From: Lantana camara
Taxonomy: Eukaryota > Streptophyta > Magnoliopsida > Lamiales > Verbenaceae
DNA: 64,000 bases
Assembly: GCA_037501455.1 (NCBI GenBank)
Contig: CM074862.1
Location: forward strand, 62,031,501-62,095,500
Reading direction: 5' to 3'
Shown here: positions 11,258 to 23,194 of the stretch, one piece after another
Layout of the letters: each line of letters starts with the position of its first letter
Position numbering within the stretch: the stretch's first letter is position 1
Position numbers and translations under genes: made by a program
The notes under the pieces: generated by a model
What the model was told of the DNA's origin: nothing
Databases searched by the model: none
Seen by the model: only the letters and a program-made list of their open reading frames with translations

Positions 11258-13253
11258 TTACTTGAAGGAGCCTTGGATGAGGCCTGATATTGGTAATCTG
11301 AGGTCATATGTCAACCTCTGCAGAACTAATGCTAATGAGTGTACATCCGATAAGGCTCTATGCGCCGGCCCGATCAGTGGAATGCCGTAGTGCTCGCGAA
11401 GGGCTTGTAATGAGATCTTCGAAGGAACCTTTGGCCCTGATGATAAATTACACTAAAGTTAAACGATTAAAGATTACAAGTTTACAACCATGTTCGAGTT
11501 TGCAAACTCTAGAAGAGAACCACATGTTGTGTTCATTTTTTTCCCCAAAGAACTTTGGGAGAAGGTGAAATCTATTTCTGCTTATCTCCTTAGATAAGCA
11601 GAAATAAACTAGATGCTGGAAGTAATCAGAAACCATGTTTTAGTTCGGCTTCTAGCTTCTAGGTTATTTTCGTAAACAGATTAAAGTCTATTTAGAATAG
11701 GCTAGGTGATTTTAATTTTTTGTATTCCTAACACTGAACAAATTCTTTTGCAAATTTTGATTTATTTTTTCGAAAACATGTTTCCATAAGCTTTGATTAA
11801 TGGAAAAAAAAATTCCCTTGTTTACTTTCATTTTTATTTTTCAATTTTCCAGAATTTACTATTTAAAAACAGACATTATCTAATTTAGGAATTTTTTAAA
11901 TTAAATATGTTATGTTCTAAAACATCAATCCTAATACAATCAGAAGAACGATTGTAAAATAATTGCAACCAATCTAAATGATAATTTATTTACTTAACAA
12001 ATTTGAACTCAATTAAAAACCTTATTTTTCACACTGACCTAAAAATCTAAAAAAGAAAAACAACACAAAAACCATAAGTAACTACAAATAAAGTGATTAG
12101 ATATCATCAATATATGCAAAGAGCAAGTCAAGAACCCAATTAAAATTTAGATAATGACATTATTACCAAAATGTAGCAATAGACACAAATAACAAACAAC
12201 ATAAGGCAAATGGATATTTAATTAGTTACACATAGATCTAAATCATTACCATATCCAGGTTGGAATAAAAGCAAATGGATAATAGTATAAACAGAAAGCA
12301 AGAAAGAAATGAGTAAATGAAAATTCTTTACCTTTAGACTTCATGGCTGCACGAGCCAGAGGGAGAGTGTCAGCAAACAACCAATCCTCCGGAATCTCAA
12401 AAGAGCAGCGACTAAATTCGTGTTTCAGAAAAGGTACATCAAAAGTTCGGCCATTATGAGAAACCAAAACAACAATTCCACCAGGTAGCTGTCGGCTGCT
12501 CACATACTGCACCAGTATAGGAATAAGCTCCTTCATCCTTCAAATACCAAGCAAGAACAATGAACCTTATGCACGTCTTCAAGAAAATGGAAATAAAATA
12601 AATAAATAAATAAATAAAAGAGAAAACAACCTGGGCACATCATATCTGTTAACCATACGTGTTGAAATGCCATGAATGTATTCATTCGGCACATCACGTT
12701 CCGGATTCACTAAAGTCTGAAACGTGCTGTTTTCTCCCCCTCTAAGATCTTGGCACGCAATCTCAATTATCCTATCTTTTCCCTTTGCGAACCCGGTCGT
12801 CTCAATGTCGAAACAAATAATGGTAGCTAATTTGGCTAAATCAGCATAATACTCATCTGATTCTACTTCCTGGGTCGTTTCTACATTATATACGTTTAAC
12901 TTAGTGGCTTTGACACCATCAGAAATGATCTTATTGTTTTTTGTACCTATGTTTCTTCCCCTCTGTGCCTTAGTTGTTTCGGGAATATTGATGGTTGTTT
13001 TATTGCTAATTAAGCTCTCATTGGTTGTTCCTCCTGTTTTGGTATTTATAGTTCTTCTAGTCCACCTCCTGCTGTGTGTTTGTCCTCCTTCAGGCTCATA
13101 GTTATTTGAACAAAGAACTCTGTAGCTTGAACTGCCTCCACTAGTACTCCTACTGCCTAATTTATGGAAAGTTTCTAACCAAGAATTAGCTAATGAATGA
13201 ATTCTGCATCGTGGGAATTGCAGGAGAGAGAAGCACATTGCAATTGTTTTCAT
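11258..13253 (-). CDS. DPD1: DPD1-type organellar exonuclease (DEDDh / RNase T-like)
   Basis: A Mg-dependent 3'-5' exonuclease of the DnaQ/TREX-like DEDDh group; in Arabidopsis DPD1 degrades plastid and mitochondrial DNA. Three exons on the minus strand, 13253-12631, 12537-12332 and 11436-11258, join with GT-AG introns in one frame to give 335 aa. The catalytic set is complete: D149 and E151 in ICFDIETTG, D241 in HNGRTFD, and H302 and D307 in HRALSDV. The first ~130 residues are rich in S, T, N and R with few acids at the start, as expected for an organelle transit peptide and linker. The start is the ATG at 13253; a second in-frame Met is at residue 6. The last exon (QALREHYGIPLIGPAHRAL...) is too short to stand out as an ORF and was found from the splice frame. 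It looks intact. Symbol assigned by resemblance. Confidence 0.9.
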
Positions 13254-14522
13254 CCAAACGGGAGAGAAAATAAAATATTTTTTGACCTGCAGAGCATGCG
13301 TGGAAAACAAATAGAGTTAATTAATTCACAAAAGAATCATTTCTAAGTGAATTTACAAAGTCATCTGTAATAAAGGCACATGACATCAACTGCATGTTTG
13401 TATACTTTATATGGATAAATGTCCCTCAATTCACTCATATCTCTATTTACTATTATGCTAGCATTTATAATGTCAAGTCAAACAAATCAACATCCATAAC
13501 CGCATATTATTTCAAAAACGAGTTCATTGGAGAATATCAGAATAGTTATAATTCAAGAACAAATCACAAAAGGAAATTGACCGATCAAAGATACTTTTTA
13601 GCCAATATTAATACTAAAATCAGCTTAGAAGGGTAAACTGAGGAAATAGGAAAAAAGAGAGGAGAAAGGTCCTTTCTTTTTTCTTATCAATTTTCTTGTT
13701 TTGATTAGATTAGAAAACTCTTTATATGCTTTTAGATTTCTCACCTTGAATCCTCTGTTTTTACAGAATGGTACTTCTACAGCAAAGTCCATTAACATAA
13801 ACCGTTGAGGGGTACAGCACAAAAGAGATAATCAATGCCTCCAAGCAAAGATTTGGATTTCGGGCTTCAGCAACTCTACATCGTTTATATGATCACAAAT
13901 ATATACATGTTTGAAAGATTTAAGCTTTATATTACAAATAAGATGCTTGATTCGACAACAAAGGCAATGTACAAACATACAATATCAGGCATCATGACCG
14001 ATACCAGAAAGCCATGTCTTCAACCTCAACCACACACACACAATCTTTTCACACTAAACAAACACAAAATCGAATAAGTAACAACATTAGAAACCCAAAT
14101 CGGTGAAATCACCGTCATATTCCGTACCACTAACATTTTAATTTTCAATAAAACTATAACCCTATCTCATGAAACAAAATACACAATAAATTCAACCATA
14201 AAGACGGAGACATTCAATACCAACCCGGTGTTAGTTCAGCATATCCTACAAAGGAGCAAACAATGCAAAACAACTGCATAGAAAAAGAAATGTGCAAACT
14301 AAAATATCAAGCACCAACACCAATGGCAGAAATCCATGAATCCAACCTCAATCCACAAAAGATATCGAGAAAACCATCTTCCTTCCACACCAAACACCAA
14401 CTAAATCATACCCATCTCCCAAATTACAGTCCCAAACCTCACATGGCTTTAGCACAACAAAGAAAAATATTTTCAGTAAAAATTTAAAAACAACATAAAG
14501 AAACAAACACAAACAAACTTGC
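13254..14522 (-). other. Probable 5' UTR intron of the exonuclease gene
   Basis: On the minus strand a good acceptor (TGCTCTGCAG) ends at 13287, leaving about 33 bases of leader before the ATG at 13253. Upstream, the minus strand at 14523 shows CAG followed by GCAAGT, the consensus of a rare GC-AG donor. A pyrimidine-rich, leader-like stretch lies beyond it. No other gene is visible in this interval. RNA evidence would be decisive. Confidence 0.35.
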
Positions 14523-14695
14523 CTGATGGTAGCCTGATAGAAATGCAGGGCATTCAAGCCGATCTTCAAAACTCTGCGATTTAATAAACAAATTTATCTT
14601 CCGAGATGTGTAGATTGGGATTGTGGACGGAGAAAGAGAATTTTTAGTGGGAAAACAAGGAGTGCAGATGAAGTGAAGAAGCAATCAAGAAGGTA
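14523..14695 (-). promoter_or_regulatory. Candidate first untranslated exon / promoter of exonuclease gene
   Basis: Read on the minus strand this is CT-rich (for example TTCTCTTTCTCCGTCC) and resembles a plant 5' leader. It ends at the proposed GC donor at 14522/14523. It is inferred from sequence character only. Confidence 0.3.
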
Positions 14696-16072
14696 TGAGA
14701 ATTATTTCCTATAAAGTTTTAGATTATAAAAACAGAAAAGTATTTTTATTTTGTCTAAATGGTCCTCCAGCCTAAAGGTTTGGTGTTTTTTTTTTTCCAT
14801 TACATACACAACCCATTAGCCACGTAGGATTTGATCGTCAAAATAAACTCATTAACTATTAGAACCAATCCTTATTGACCTAGCCAAGTTACTAAGTTTG
14901 ACGTAACAACATTGTTATTTTTTTTAAAAATAGAATGAAGCATGAATCACTTACACCAACTCCTGTTGGCATTTGACCCAATATTACTTCAAAGTCCATC
15001 AAAAATATTTTAGTTATTGTCCGATTTGAAAATAGTTAAATAAGGTATAAAGAAAAATCACATTTAATAAGTTTTGATTTAGTGGTAACTAGTGAAGGGT
15101 TATATTATAAGAGTTTATAAGTTCGAAAACTATTTATTAAAACAGTTTTTTGAAGAAAGTTTTATTAATTATGGGACTCAAACTCAATTAAATGAGATAA
15201 TAAAATAACTAAATTTTATTAATTAAGTCAAAAAATAATTTTGTCTTTTTTAATTTTCTTTCTTATTAAAAATATATCTCACTAATAAAAAAAAATCTTA
15301 ACAAGATAAATCCTATTTATTTATTTTAAAAGAGTAAATGACACTTTACCAGATTACTTAGTTTGGGAAAATATCCCGAAATATTAGCTAAAAACAAAAA
15401 TTACCTTAATAAATAAATCCTAATTTTTTATACATAAGCAAAGTCAGAATGGATTAAGAATTCATTATTCTTCACAAATCCACCCTAAAAAGTCGGATCG
15501 TGAGGCCCGATCCATGTTCTTCAGGCCCCCCAACTTGGATTAATATGCTTTCGAAGATTTATCCATTGAATATTCCATTCATTTTCGCCATTTAAAATAT
15601 AAAAAATATTTATTTTGCTGAGGTGATTGGAAGGAAAGTGAGACACAAACTTCCTCTTGCTTGTGGGTTTGTTACAACTAGTAATCGCTTGCTTGTGGGA
15701 TTACTAAAATCAGTAATTTGGATTCTGGAGCATTAGGTATTTGTGTAAAATAAAAATAAAATATCATTGATAATATATAGTATATTGAATTACATTATCT
15801 TAAATTTACAAATGTTTATTAAATTTTTATATGAATTTATTCAAAAGGAATTAACGAGAGTAATCACGTATTTGTGTGTAAGGCTGTCAATAGGTGTGAT
15901 TCGGACCGAATTCAGAAATTTTGTATCTGAATTCGAATCCTATAGTATTCGTATTTGCCCAGATCAAATTTGGGAGACGTCAGATTGGATAATAATCCGA
16001 GAAAAAAAATTTTCAAGTTTATTCTTTTACTTTTTTTCTTTATTATTATTTCTTTGGTGAAAATACCAGTTA
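14696..16072. other. AT-rich intergenic region
   Basis: No gene is seen. Around 15885-16000 is GGCTGTCAATAGG followed by GATTCGGA / GAATTCGAATCC phrases of the kind common in old plant repeats. Related CGGAT-rich text recurs at 25330-25415. The ORF at 15767-16060 has no recognisable domain. Confidence 0.4.
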
Positions 16073-16469
16073 TCTTACTATATTATTAAGTGCGAGATCC
16101 AAGTGTGGTCCCTTGGATTGGTCTCTAATTTCTTTTTTTATTTAATTAATTATTTGTTTTTTCATCCCATACGGAACGTGTTTCAAATCCACTATTCTCT
16201 CAACTTACTTTTATTCTCTTCTTTTATATTCTTTTATTTTTTTTCAAATATTTTTTAATTCATATTTTAAATATTTTTAAGAGACTAACCGCTTTGTTCT
16301 ATTATATATTTTTATTTTTTCTCATATTTTCTAATTTCTATTTTGTATTAGTTTTTAAACTTTAATCATATTAAAAACAAATATAAACATAAAAATTTTA
16401 ATTTAATATATATTTAAATAATTATAATTTTGTTATTTGCACACGCATAGAGTGTGTCAGAATTGCTAG
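16073..16469 (+). mobile_element. Small non-autonomous Helitron
   Basis: The left end TCTTACTATATTATTAAG is the typical plant Helitron 5' start (TC...). The right end is CTAG, preceded about 12 bp upstream by a hairpin GCACAC-GCATAGA-GTGTGT. The element sits between A and T, as Helitrons do, with no TSD. It is about 397 bp, AT-rich and without Rep/helicase. A truncated duplicate ends at 17567, where the hairpin is perfect (GTGTGC); copy 1 therefore has a later mutation. Confidence 0.7.
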
Positions 16470-18332
16470 TTTAGAATTAAACACTGAATACGAAAATGAA
16501 TAAACACACGGCTGAATGGAAGAGAAGAAGATTTCTGGCATCAAAACGCCGCGTGTAGGTGGTCGGATGAGGGGGAGAGGAATACTCGTTATTTTCACTC
16601 TGTCTTAAAAAAGAAACTGTTTCGCGGTGCTATTACTTCCAATGGTAATCGTAGATTGAAGAACCAACAAGATATACGAAACTCTGCTAATGAGTTTTTC
16701 GAACAGTTGCTTACCTCGGACAGTAACCAATCATCGGTTTTGAGTAGGTTGCAGGTTGTACAGCCAGTTCTGAGTTCTCAAGAGAAAACTTTCCTTTGTA
16801 ATTTGCCTACGATCCAGGAAGTGAAAGATGCTGTCTTTTCGATTAGTCCACACAGTGTCGCAGGCCCTGACGACTTCGGGGCCAAATTCTTCCAATTCTT
16901 CTGGGAAGTAATAGTGGATGATGTGTTCGAGGGTGTGTTGGATTTCTTTAAAGGAGCGACCCTGCCTAAGGCCTACACTTCTACAGCGGTTGTACTTATC
17001 CCTAAAGTGAAAAATTCGAGTCATTGGACACAGTTCAGACCAATTAGTTTATGTAATGTGTCAAACAAGATCATTACAAAGCTTTTAAATACTAGACTCT
17101 CTATTGTCCTCCCAAAAGTGATCTCAGAGAATCAAAGCGGTTTTGTGAGCGGACGCAACATATGTGATAACATATTATTAGCTCATGAAATGATACACAG
17201 TATGGATAATAAGAGTTGTACTAAGAATGTGGTTTTTATTTAATTAATTATTTGTTTTTTCATCCCATACGGAACGTGTTTCAAATCCACTATTCTCTCA
17301 ACTTACTTTTATTCTCTTCTTTTATATTCTTTTATTTTTTTTCAAATATTTTTTAATTTATATTTTAAATATTTTTAAGAGACTAACCGCTTTGTTCTAT
17401 TATATATTTTTATTTTTTCTCATATTTTCTAATTTCTATTTTGTATTAGTTTTTAAACTTTAATCATATTAAAAACAAATATAAACATAAAAATTTTAAT
17501 TTAATATATATTTAAATAATTATAATTTTGTTATTTGCACACGCATAGAGTGTGCCAGAATTGCTAGTTTAGAATTAAACACTGAATACGAAAATGAATA
17601 AACACACGGCTGAATGGAAGAGAAGAAGATTTCTGGCATCAAAACGCCGCGTGTAGGTGGTCGGATGAGGGGGAGAGGAATACTCGTTATTTTCACTCTG
17701 TCTTAAAAAAGAAACTGTTTCGCGGTGCTATTACTTCCAATGGTAATCGTAGATTGAAGAACCAACAAGATATACGAAACTCTGCTAATGAGTTTTTCGA
17801 ACAGTTGCTTACCTCGGACAGTAACCAATCATCGGTTTTGAGTAGGTTGCAGGTTGTACAGCCAGTTCTGAGTTCTCAAGAGAAAACTTTCCTTTGTAAT
17901 TTGCCTACGATCCAGGAAATGAAAGATGCTGTCTTTTCGATTAGTCCACACAGTGCCGCAGGCCCTGACGACTTCGGGGCCAAATTCTTCCAATTCTGGG
18001 AAGTAATAGTGGATGATGTGTTCGAGGGTGTGTTGGATTTCTTTAAAGGAGCGACCCTGCCTAAGGCCTACACTTCTACAGCGGTTGTACTTATCCCTAA
18101 AGTGGAAAATTCGAGTCATTGGACACAGTTCAGACCAATTAGTTTATGTAATGTGTCAAACAAGATCATTACAAAGCTTTTAAATACTAGACTCTCTATT
18201 GTCCTCCCAAAAGTGATCTCAGAGAATCAAAGCGGTTTTGTGAGCGGACGCAACATATGTGATAACATATTATTAGCTCATGAAATGATACACAGTATGG
18301 ATAATAAGAGTTGTACTAAGAATGTGGTTTTG
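16137..18332 (+). repeat. Recent tandem duplication (~1.1 kb x 2) of Helitron tail plus LINE 5' part
   Basis: Copy 1 (about 16137-17234) and copy 2 (about 17235-18332) align with an offset of 1098 bp. The offset drops to 1095 after a 3-bp deletion in copy 2 near 17996. By eye only about half a dozen substitutions separate them, so they are about 99% identical. The junction falls in a short T-run: GTGGTTTT from the LINE joins TTATTTAATT from the Helitron. That fits microhomology-mediated or replication-slip duplication. Only copy 2 continues into the rest of the LINE. Confidence 0.9.
16500..17235 (+). pseudogene. Truncated LINE ORF2 fragment (duplicate copy 1)
   Basis: The region translates as EEDFWHQNAACRWSDEGERNTRYFHS and then the N-terminal part of an L1-type reverse transcriptase. 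Motifs include AGPDDFGAKFFQFFW, STAVVLIPKVKN, FRPISLCNVSNKIITK and NQSGFVSGRNICDNILLAHE. It stops after CTKNVV, where the duplication junction begins, so the RT palm with YADD is missing. No endonuclease lies upstream, so the parent LINE was already 5'-truncated. Confidence 0.85.
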
Positions 18333-20340
18333 AAGCTTGATATGGCCAAAGCCGATGATTGATTAGAGTGGAATTTCCTCCTAGAGATGCTTCAAAGAAA
18401 AGGTTTTCCGGGGACTTGGGTGGATATGATCAGGTGTTGTATTGAAAACTGCTGGTTTTCCATTTTAATTAATGGAGCTTCTTCCAGTTTTTTTCATTCT
18501 ACAAGGGGCCTACGTCAAGGCAACCCCTTATCTCCATCTCTCTTTGTTATAGCCTCTGACTACCTTTCTTCTCAATTGAACAGATCGGCTGATATGGGTA
18601 AGGCTAGTAGATGTAGTGGAACTTCCATGGTTGCGGTCACACATCTTTCATACGCCGACGATACCATCATCTTCACCAATAATAAACCTAGTTCTTTGTG
18701 CCAAATTCGTGATATCTTGAAAAATTATGACCAATGTTCAGGACAAAAAATTAACGTCGAGAAAAGCTCTACATAGTTGGAAACGATTCAGATACGACCT
18801 CAGATATTGTGAAAGATACATTTGGTTATAAACGTGAAAAACTCCCATTTACTTATCTTGGAGTATCGTTTTTCAAAGGTCGTCGAAGAGTTATTCTTTT
18901 CGAGGACATTACTAACAAGATTCGAAAGAAGCTCCAATGTTGGGAATGCAAGAGTCTCTTATATGGGGGAAGACTACAACTTATCAAGTCTGTACTTTAT
19001 GCCATCCCAACATATAGCCTGCAGATCCTAGAACCGCCAAAATGGGTTTTGCAACGGATTTACAGAATTTTTAGTAGATTCTTTTGGGGCACAACAGAAA
19101 CAAGAACTATACACTGGTCTTCTTGGGAACGACTATGCTTTCCGGTGAATGAGGGGGGCCTTGGTGTCCGTAATACGGAGGATTTTGTAATATTTCTAAA
19201 GTGAAATATAATTTGAGTAGTGCCCGATGACGTAGGCTAAATTAGCCGAACCTCGTTAAATTTGGTACATGCCTAATTTTTCCTTTGTGAAATATCATGG
19301 GTATTTTAAGATTGGACAAAGGGGTTTTGCCTTACATTCGTTTTAAATATTGCACTGTGTTACTATCCGTAATTGGTCTGACTTTAAGAAGTCTGTTTCT
19401 AATTCAAAACCTTACCTCATATTACGTGATTAATTATCATGTGGAAGGTTGAGAAATTTTAATAGGATTCATTATGTTATTTTGTCTCATGTACACTTGA
19501 AGAGAAAGCTTGTTTGCTTGCAGGTTAATTATAGGAATATGGGGTGCTATATCTGGAATAATAAAATATAAGGCATAGGTACGAGGAGCTTGGGTTTTAT
19601 GATGCAGTGCGGCTAGGAACATAGCTGGACTGGCCGATGGCTTGATACATGAGCATTGTCATAAACTTGATAATAATGACGGTTATAAGAGGACAATCAA
19701 CTATGGGGCTCACCCATGCCACTTACAGGTTAATCAATTTATTATAATTAGGTGGAACTTGATTTTGAGAATTCATATTGCCCCTGATCTTTTCTTGGCT
19801 GAGAATTGGTTGAATATGCAGGAGCTTCATCAAAGTAAAATCTGGAGTGACAATGGTCTTATTCTTTGGCCATTTTGCAACTATGCAATTGACGGTTACT
19901 TGGTACATTTTGTCCGACACCAACCGTTAGCCGTGTGGACGCTAGCGACAAGCATGCGATCAACCGTTGTCATATGTGTGCCACATTGACACCCATCACT
20001 ACTGCCGAGAAAACTTGGTGCCTCTGGAAGAAGCCAATGGATGATCCGATTAGTACGTTTTGCAAGAGGGGCCATTTAATGATAAAATGCCTTAGGATAT
20101 AAATATCTCCTAAATTTGTGGTCAGGATTAATAAATCTAGGCCTTTTGATGAGTTTGCCCTTATGAAGTTACTGAACGTTGTTGTTTTACGAGGGCACCA
20201 CTGTATTTCGAGTATTTATGATTCTTCGATCATGAACATTTGTATCTCCTTTTTTGTGTTGGTTGGTTTATATATGAGGTAGGGACCTCGGTAATAACCC
20301 TACGGCTTCTTGCGGTTTTTAAAAATAAAAAATAAAAAAA
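17598..20340 (+). pseudogene. 5'-truncated, decayed L1-type LINE (RT with YADD)
   Basis: This is duplicate copy 2 plus the rest of the element. The RT reads through FRPISLCNVSNK, SGFVSGRNI and KLDMAKADD, then a stop at 18361 where active elements have YDR. It continues as GLRQGNPLSPSLFVI and LSYADDTIIF (18387-18776). A frame change leads to YLGVSFFKGRR and the thumb region to GGLGVRN (18809-19204). Beyond that are broken traces such as RCHMC (zf-RVT-like) near 19965. The element ends in a short T/G-rich 3' UTR (GGTAGGGACCTCGG, CTTCTTGCGG) and an A-rich tail TAAAAATAAAAAATAAAAAA. It is inactive. Confidence 0.85.
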
Positions 20341-20343
20341 CTA

Positions 20344-21231
20344 ATTTTAGTATACTCCCCATTTCAAAAGGTTTTTTAGTTAACTCCCTAACTATTCTAA
20401 AATGACCTAATTATCATTTGTTTTTAGTCATATTGTTGAATAACACAACAATTCCTCAAAATTTGAGTATAGCTCCACAATTACATAATGTTATACTTCT
20501 TATTTAAAAAAATAATCTTTAAATAATAACTAACGGATGCATAACAAAATAATTCCTTAAAATTCGTATTTAATGTTCTAAACTCAAATGTGAATACTTC
20601 ATGTTAAAAGAAAAGTTCTTTATTTTACTTTTGAGGGTTGCATAAAATAGTAATTCTTTAATATTTAGATATAGTTCTACAAATTCAAATATAAATACTT
20701 CATATTAAGAGAAAAATTTTTCATTTAATATCTAGCCATTGCATAACAAGATAATTCCTTAATATTTAAATCAAGTTCTACAAATTCAAATATAAATATT
20801 TCATATTAAAAGATAAGTTCTTCATATAACATTGCATAACATAATAATTCTTTAACATTTAGATATTGTTCTACAAATTCAAATATAAATACTTCATATT
20901 AAGAAAAAAAAAATTCTTCATTAAGCCATTCAACTACCAATCGCTAGATAAAACATAGTTCCTCTAAATGCTGATATTATTCCACAAATATATAAGTAAA
21001 TACTTCATATCAACATAAAAAATTTCATTCAATAACAAACTATTGTGAATCACAATAGTTCTTCAAAATTTAAATATAGTTCTACAAACTCAAATGTTAG
21101 TACTTCATATTAAGAAAATTAAAGGTAAAATAGATAATTTATATTAACATGGGGCAAACTAAAAATTTATTTGAATCAGGGAGTGAACTAAAATTTTTTA
21201 GTCAAAAATGGAGTTTACTCAAAAACTCCCT
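20344..21231. mobile_element. TIR-like element carrying a ~100-bp minisatellite
   Basis: It lies directly after the LINE tail. The left end reads ACTCCCCATTTCAAAAGG...TTTTTTAGTTAACTCCCT. The reverse complement of the right end reads AACTCCATTTTTGACT...AATTTTAGTTCACTCCCT, so the ends are imperfect inverted repeats of about 45 bp. The inside is about seven units of roughly 100 bp, each with CTACAAATTCAAATATAAAT followed by ACTTCATATTA, near 20470, 20578, 20678, 20778, 20870, 20983 and 21082. There is no coding capacity and the superfamily is not determined. Confidence 0.6.
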
Positions 21232-21251
21232 TTTTTTTTTGTTATTAATTT

Positions 21252-21978
21252 TTTGGTGAAAATGCAAATTTTGGTTCTATAAGTTTTTCATTTTGGCAAT
21301 TTCGTTATGCCGAAATCTTATTTTGCAATTAAATCCTATAACTTTAAAAAACTTGCAATGTTGGTCTAATTTTCGCCGAAAAATTGTCACAGAAAATGTA
21401 CAAGTGGCAGTCATGCCAGCAATGTAAATTGGAGAAAAATATTGAATCAACAAATTAAAGAAAATGCTAATTAAAAAAAAAAACAAAATTGGTTTTGTAG
21501 GTTTTCCATTTTGGCAAATTTAGTTATGTTCGTATTATCATTTGCAATTAAAACCTATAACTTTTAAAATTTTACGATGTACGTTTGATTTTCGCCAGAT
21601 AATTAATTTATCGTTGAAAATGTTTACATGGACAAATTAATTTTTCAGCGAAAATCATACATATATTGTAAAATTTTAAAAGTTATGGATGTTAACTGCA
21701 ATGATAATACGAAAAGGTCTAAATTTATCAAAATGTAAAGCTTACATGACCAGTTTTGTATTTTTTGAGTCAATATTTTACTGAGTCAGTATTTTTCCCG
21801 ATTCATGTCATTGACGTGACTGTCACATAGACATTTTCAACGATAAATTGATTTCTCGACGAAAATCGGATCAACATTGCAAGTTTTTTAAAGTTATAAA
21901 ATTTAATTGCAAAATATAATTTCGACAGGATTAAATTGCCAAAATAAAAAACTTACAGGACTTATTTTGCATTTTTGC
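21252..21978. mobile_element. Palindromic foldback element, copy 1
   Basis: The left half (AAAATGCAAATTTTGGTT..., TTTTTCATTTTGGCAATTT, AATCCTATAACTTT, GGTCTAATTTTCGCCGA) is mirrored in the right half (GACGAAAATCGGATCAACA, AAAGTTATAAAATTTAATTG, TTAAATTGCCAAAATAAAAA, TTATTTTGCATTTTTGCC). The middle contains a second nested palindrome of similar composition (21500-21760). The whole ~725 bp could fold into a large double hairpin. A diverged copy of the same element is at 41961-42690. Non-coding. Confidence 0.7.
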
Positions 21979-23102
21979 CTTTTTCTTTTATATATGGTTT
22001 TCCTTTTTCTAATTTCCTTCATTCAATAATTAAATGAAAACTGTAAGTGTATATACATAACATATAGTATTTACGTTACATAATTCGAATGTATATATAA
22101 TATTTAGTATATATTGCGACACTCCGTTTTCCAGCAAGCCAGGTACGAGGTCACGTGAGAGTTTAATTCGGTAATTATATGATTTATGTGATGTCACATG
22201 CTAACGTGTCAACGTGTAATTTTATTATGTGCACTTTAGAATTTATTAAATGTACTTAGACTCAATTGTCCTATAATTGCTCGTTAAGAACCTAATTTTA
22301 ATTAGGGTGTTTGAGCCCTCGTGGCTACCTTGAGCTCGGGAATTCGAATTTGAATTCTAACCTTACCATTGAGTTCGTTTCGGTGATTCGGACTCGATGA
22401 AATTAACCTTATAATTTTCTAAAGCCATTTGATATCTCTACCGTTTTAAAATCCGATCCGCGTGGACCGGAACCTTTTGACCCGACCCATTTATCCAACC
22501 CGTTTCAACCCTTAAGAGTCTGAAAATATCAACCTCTCTCTCCCTCATTTTATTTTCACGTTGGAACAAGAAAGAAAAGGAAGAGAAAAAGAAGGGTTTC
22601 TCCATCTTCAACTTTGAGCTCAAGCCTTGTCTCCATTTCTCGTCCAATCAACGATCCAAAGTAAGATTTGAACTCCACTCCTCGTGTGCTTCGTTTTCTC
22701 CCGATTGAATCTCTTTTCTCTTGCTTATTTTCATGCCTTTGGATAAGATGATAAATAGTGATAATATGTCAAAATTTGCTCCCTTGCTCTCATACTTGAA
22801 TATTATGTTCCAAGACTGATATAGGTTGTTCTCTTAAGTTCCCTGGTCGTTTAATTGTTGAAATTATGATCATTGATTGAGTGTTGCTCAAAACTCCATT
22901 AATGGAGCTTCATTATGCTTTAATGGCAACTTGTTTAATCCTTGTTTTCTTGCCTTGAATTTAAGATATGTAATAGAGCATGTTTACATGAATTTGTGCT
23001 TTGATTTTCATTGCATTTGGTTGAGTTTGGAGGTGGATTTGCAAAAATTGGTTCCTCCCTCGTATACCCCTGTTTCTGCTATGTTTTGGCTGTCCAGAAT
23101 GT

Positions 23103-23194
23103 CTACCCGGGCGGGTAGATTTTGTACACAAAAGTACCCGGGCGGGTACTTTATTACAGGAGAGTTTCTGCACTCTTTTTCCCCGGTCGGGTAC
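23103..23194 (+). promoter_or_regulatory. 16-bp palindrome array in LTR-C
   Basis: Three units start at 23103 (CTACC-CGGGCG-GGTAG), 23134 (GTACC-CGGGCG-GGTAC) and 23179 (TTCCC-CGGTCG-GGTAC, decayed). The spacing start to start is 31 and 45 bp. Arms are palindromic and the core is CG-rich. Just downstream are a 22-bp block (23221-23242) identical to the inverted 32082-32103 of LTR-A, and the palindrome-bearing CTCCAATTGGAAT (23262-23274). Function unknown. Confidence 0.75.

Noticed and set aside
12904..13101. Hydrophobic + strand ORF
   Set aside because: Antisense shadow of exonuclease exon 1.
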